Below, in pieces: positions 17,550-17,801 of a stretch of 17,801 bases of DNA. The notes under the pieces were generated by a model. It saw nothing but the letters and a program-made list of their open reading frames with translations, was not told the DNA's origin and searched no databases. A program made the translations under genes and the position numbers. The DNA is from Nymphaea colorata (taxonomy: Eukaryota; Streptophyta; Magnoliopsida; Nymphaeales; Nymphaeaceae), in assembly GCF_008831285.2 (NCBI RefSeq), contig NW_022205112.1, positions 1 to 17,801 of the forward strand, given 5' to 3'. How positions within the stretch are numbered: position 1 is the stretch's first letter; each line of letters opens with the position of its first letter.

Positions 17550-17791
17550 AATTGAGTGAAAGATGACGCTGGCTATTTAGAGTCATCTAGCCTTCTAAGC
17601 AAAGCTGTCTATCTAAGTAGATGGATGGTTGAGAGAAAATCAAATAGAAAATAGTGTAAACTAATATAAGATGACAAACATACCCATCACTTTTTTTTTT
17701 CCTTATTTTTCTCTCAACCATTCATCATGTTAGAAGGGACGGTCCTGGTTAGATGGCTCGGTGACTCTAAAATCCAGAGTCCTATTCAATT
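17550..17791. mobile_element. Foldback/MITE-like element with arms of about 70 bp
   Basis: Positions 17569-17639 and 17707-17777 are imperfect reverse complements over about 71 bases. The best part is ATGGTTGAGAGAAAA, exact over 15 bases at the inner ends, and TTAGAGTCA is shared near the outer ends. AATTGA (17550-17555) and TCAATT (17786-17791) may be the outermost ends. The loop of about 67 bases has no coding capacity. The long inverted arms suit a foldback or Mutator-like non-autonomous element. A TA tract on the left hides any target duplication. Confidence 0.7.
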
Positions 17792-17801
17792 TTCTTATAT
17801 A

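Noticed and set aside
1-17801. CRISPR array, phage defence system or bacterial operon
   Set aside because: No evenly spaced identical repeats with unique spacers and no bacterial gene organisation. The contents are plant nuclear.

Overview
This window looks like nuclear DNA from a flowering plant. The evidence is a broken L-type lectin receptor kinase (a plant receptor family), a Ty1/copia retrotransposon fragment, a plant-type LINE whose reverse transcriptase is followed by a zinc-binding region and an RNase H-like region, several miniature inverted-repeat (MITE-like) elements, two tRNA-derived SINE-like heads, and many AT-rich and CT microsatellites. I cannot name the species. No intact protein-coding gene is visible and nothing has bacterial operon organisation.

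Layout. Positions 1-3600 are AT-rich intergenic DNA. They hold two copies of a degenerate TATCTCAT-rich repeat (599-802 and 3140-3376) with related left flanks, CT microsatellites, and a 26-bp tandem duplication at 1551-1601. Positions 3628-5529 hold the lectin receptor kinase. It is one continuous reading frame (signal peptide, legume-lectin domain, transmembrane segment, kinase) interrupted by three in-frame TAG codons. It also has two inferred frame-preserving deletions, one removing the end of the lectin domain and one removing the DFG motif through the activation loop and APE motif. It is a pseudogene as a receptor, although a truncated lectin could still be made. Positions 5530-6640 are quiet. 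Positions 6655-7130 are a GC-richer repeat that appears to be split by a MITE-like element (6810-6996).

Positions 7312-9413 are the decayed 5' half of a copia element: gag, zinc knuckle, protease, GAG-pre-integrase and integrase. It stops before reverse transcriptase. At 9414-9442 a perfect 11-bp inverted repeat sits at the switch to a 5'-truncated LINE (about 9433-11925). The LINE carries reverse transcriptase, the zf-RVT-like region and an RNase H-like region, with frameshifts, stops and damaged catalytic motifs.

Positions 11930-13400 are intergenic repeats. Positions 13411-14222 hold two related MITE copies in direct orientation. Between them is a compound (CT)n(AT)n(GA)n palindrome that could fold into a long hairpin. 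Positions 14283-17480 hold SINE-like heads on both strands, hairpins and an approximately 46-bp direct repeat. The window closes with a TA tract and a foldback/MITE-like element with arms of about 70 bp (17550-17791).

The pieces do not work together as a pathway. The window reads as a gene-poor, transposon-rich segment holding one dead or dying receptor gene. The structures most worth a second look are the paired MITEs with their palindromic spacer, the duplicated TATCTCAT repeat, and the receptor pseudogene whose frame survives apart from TAG codons. All assignments come from reading the sequence; no database search was run.
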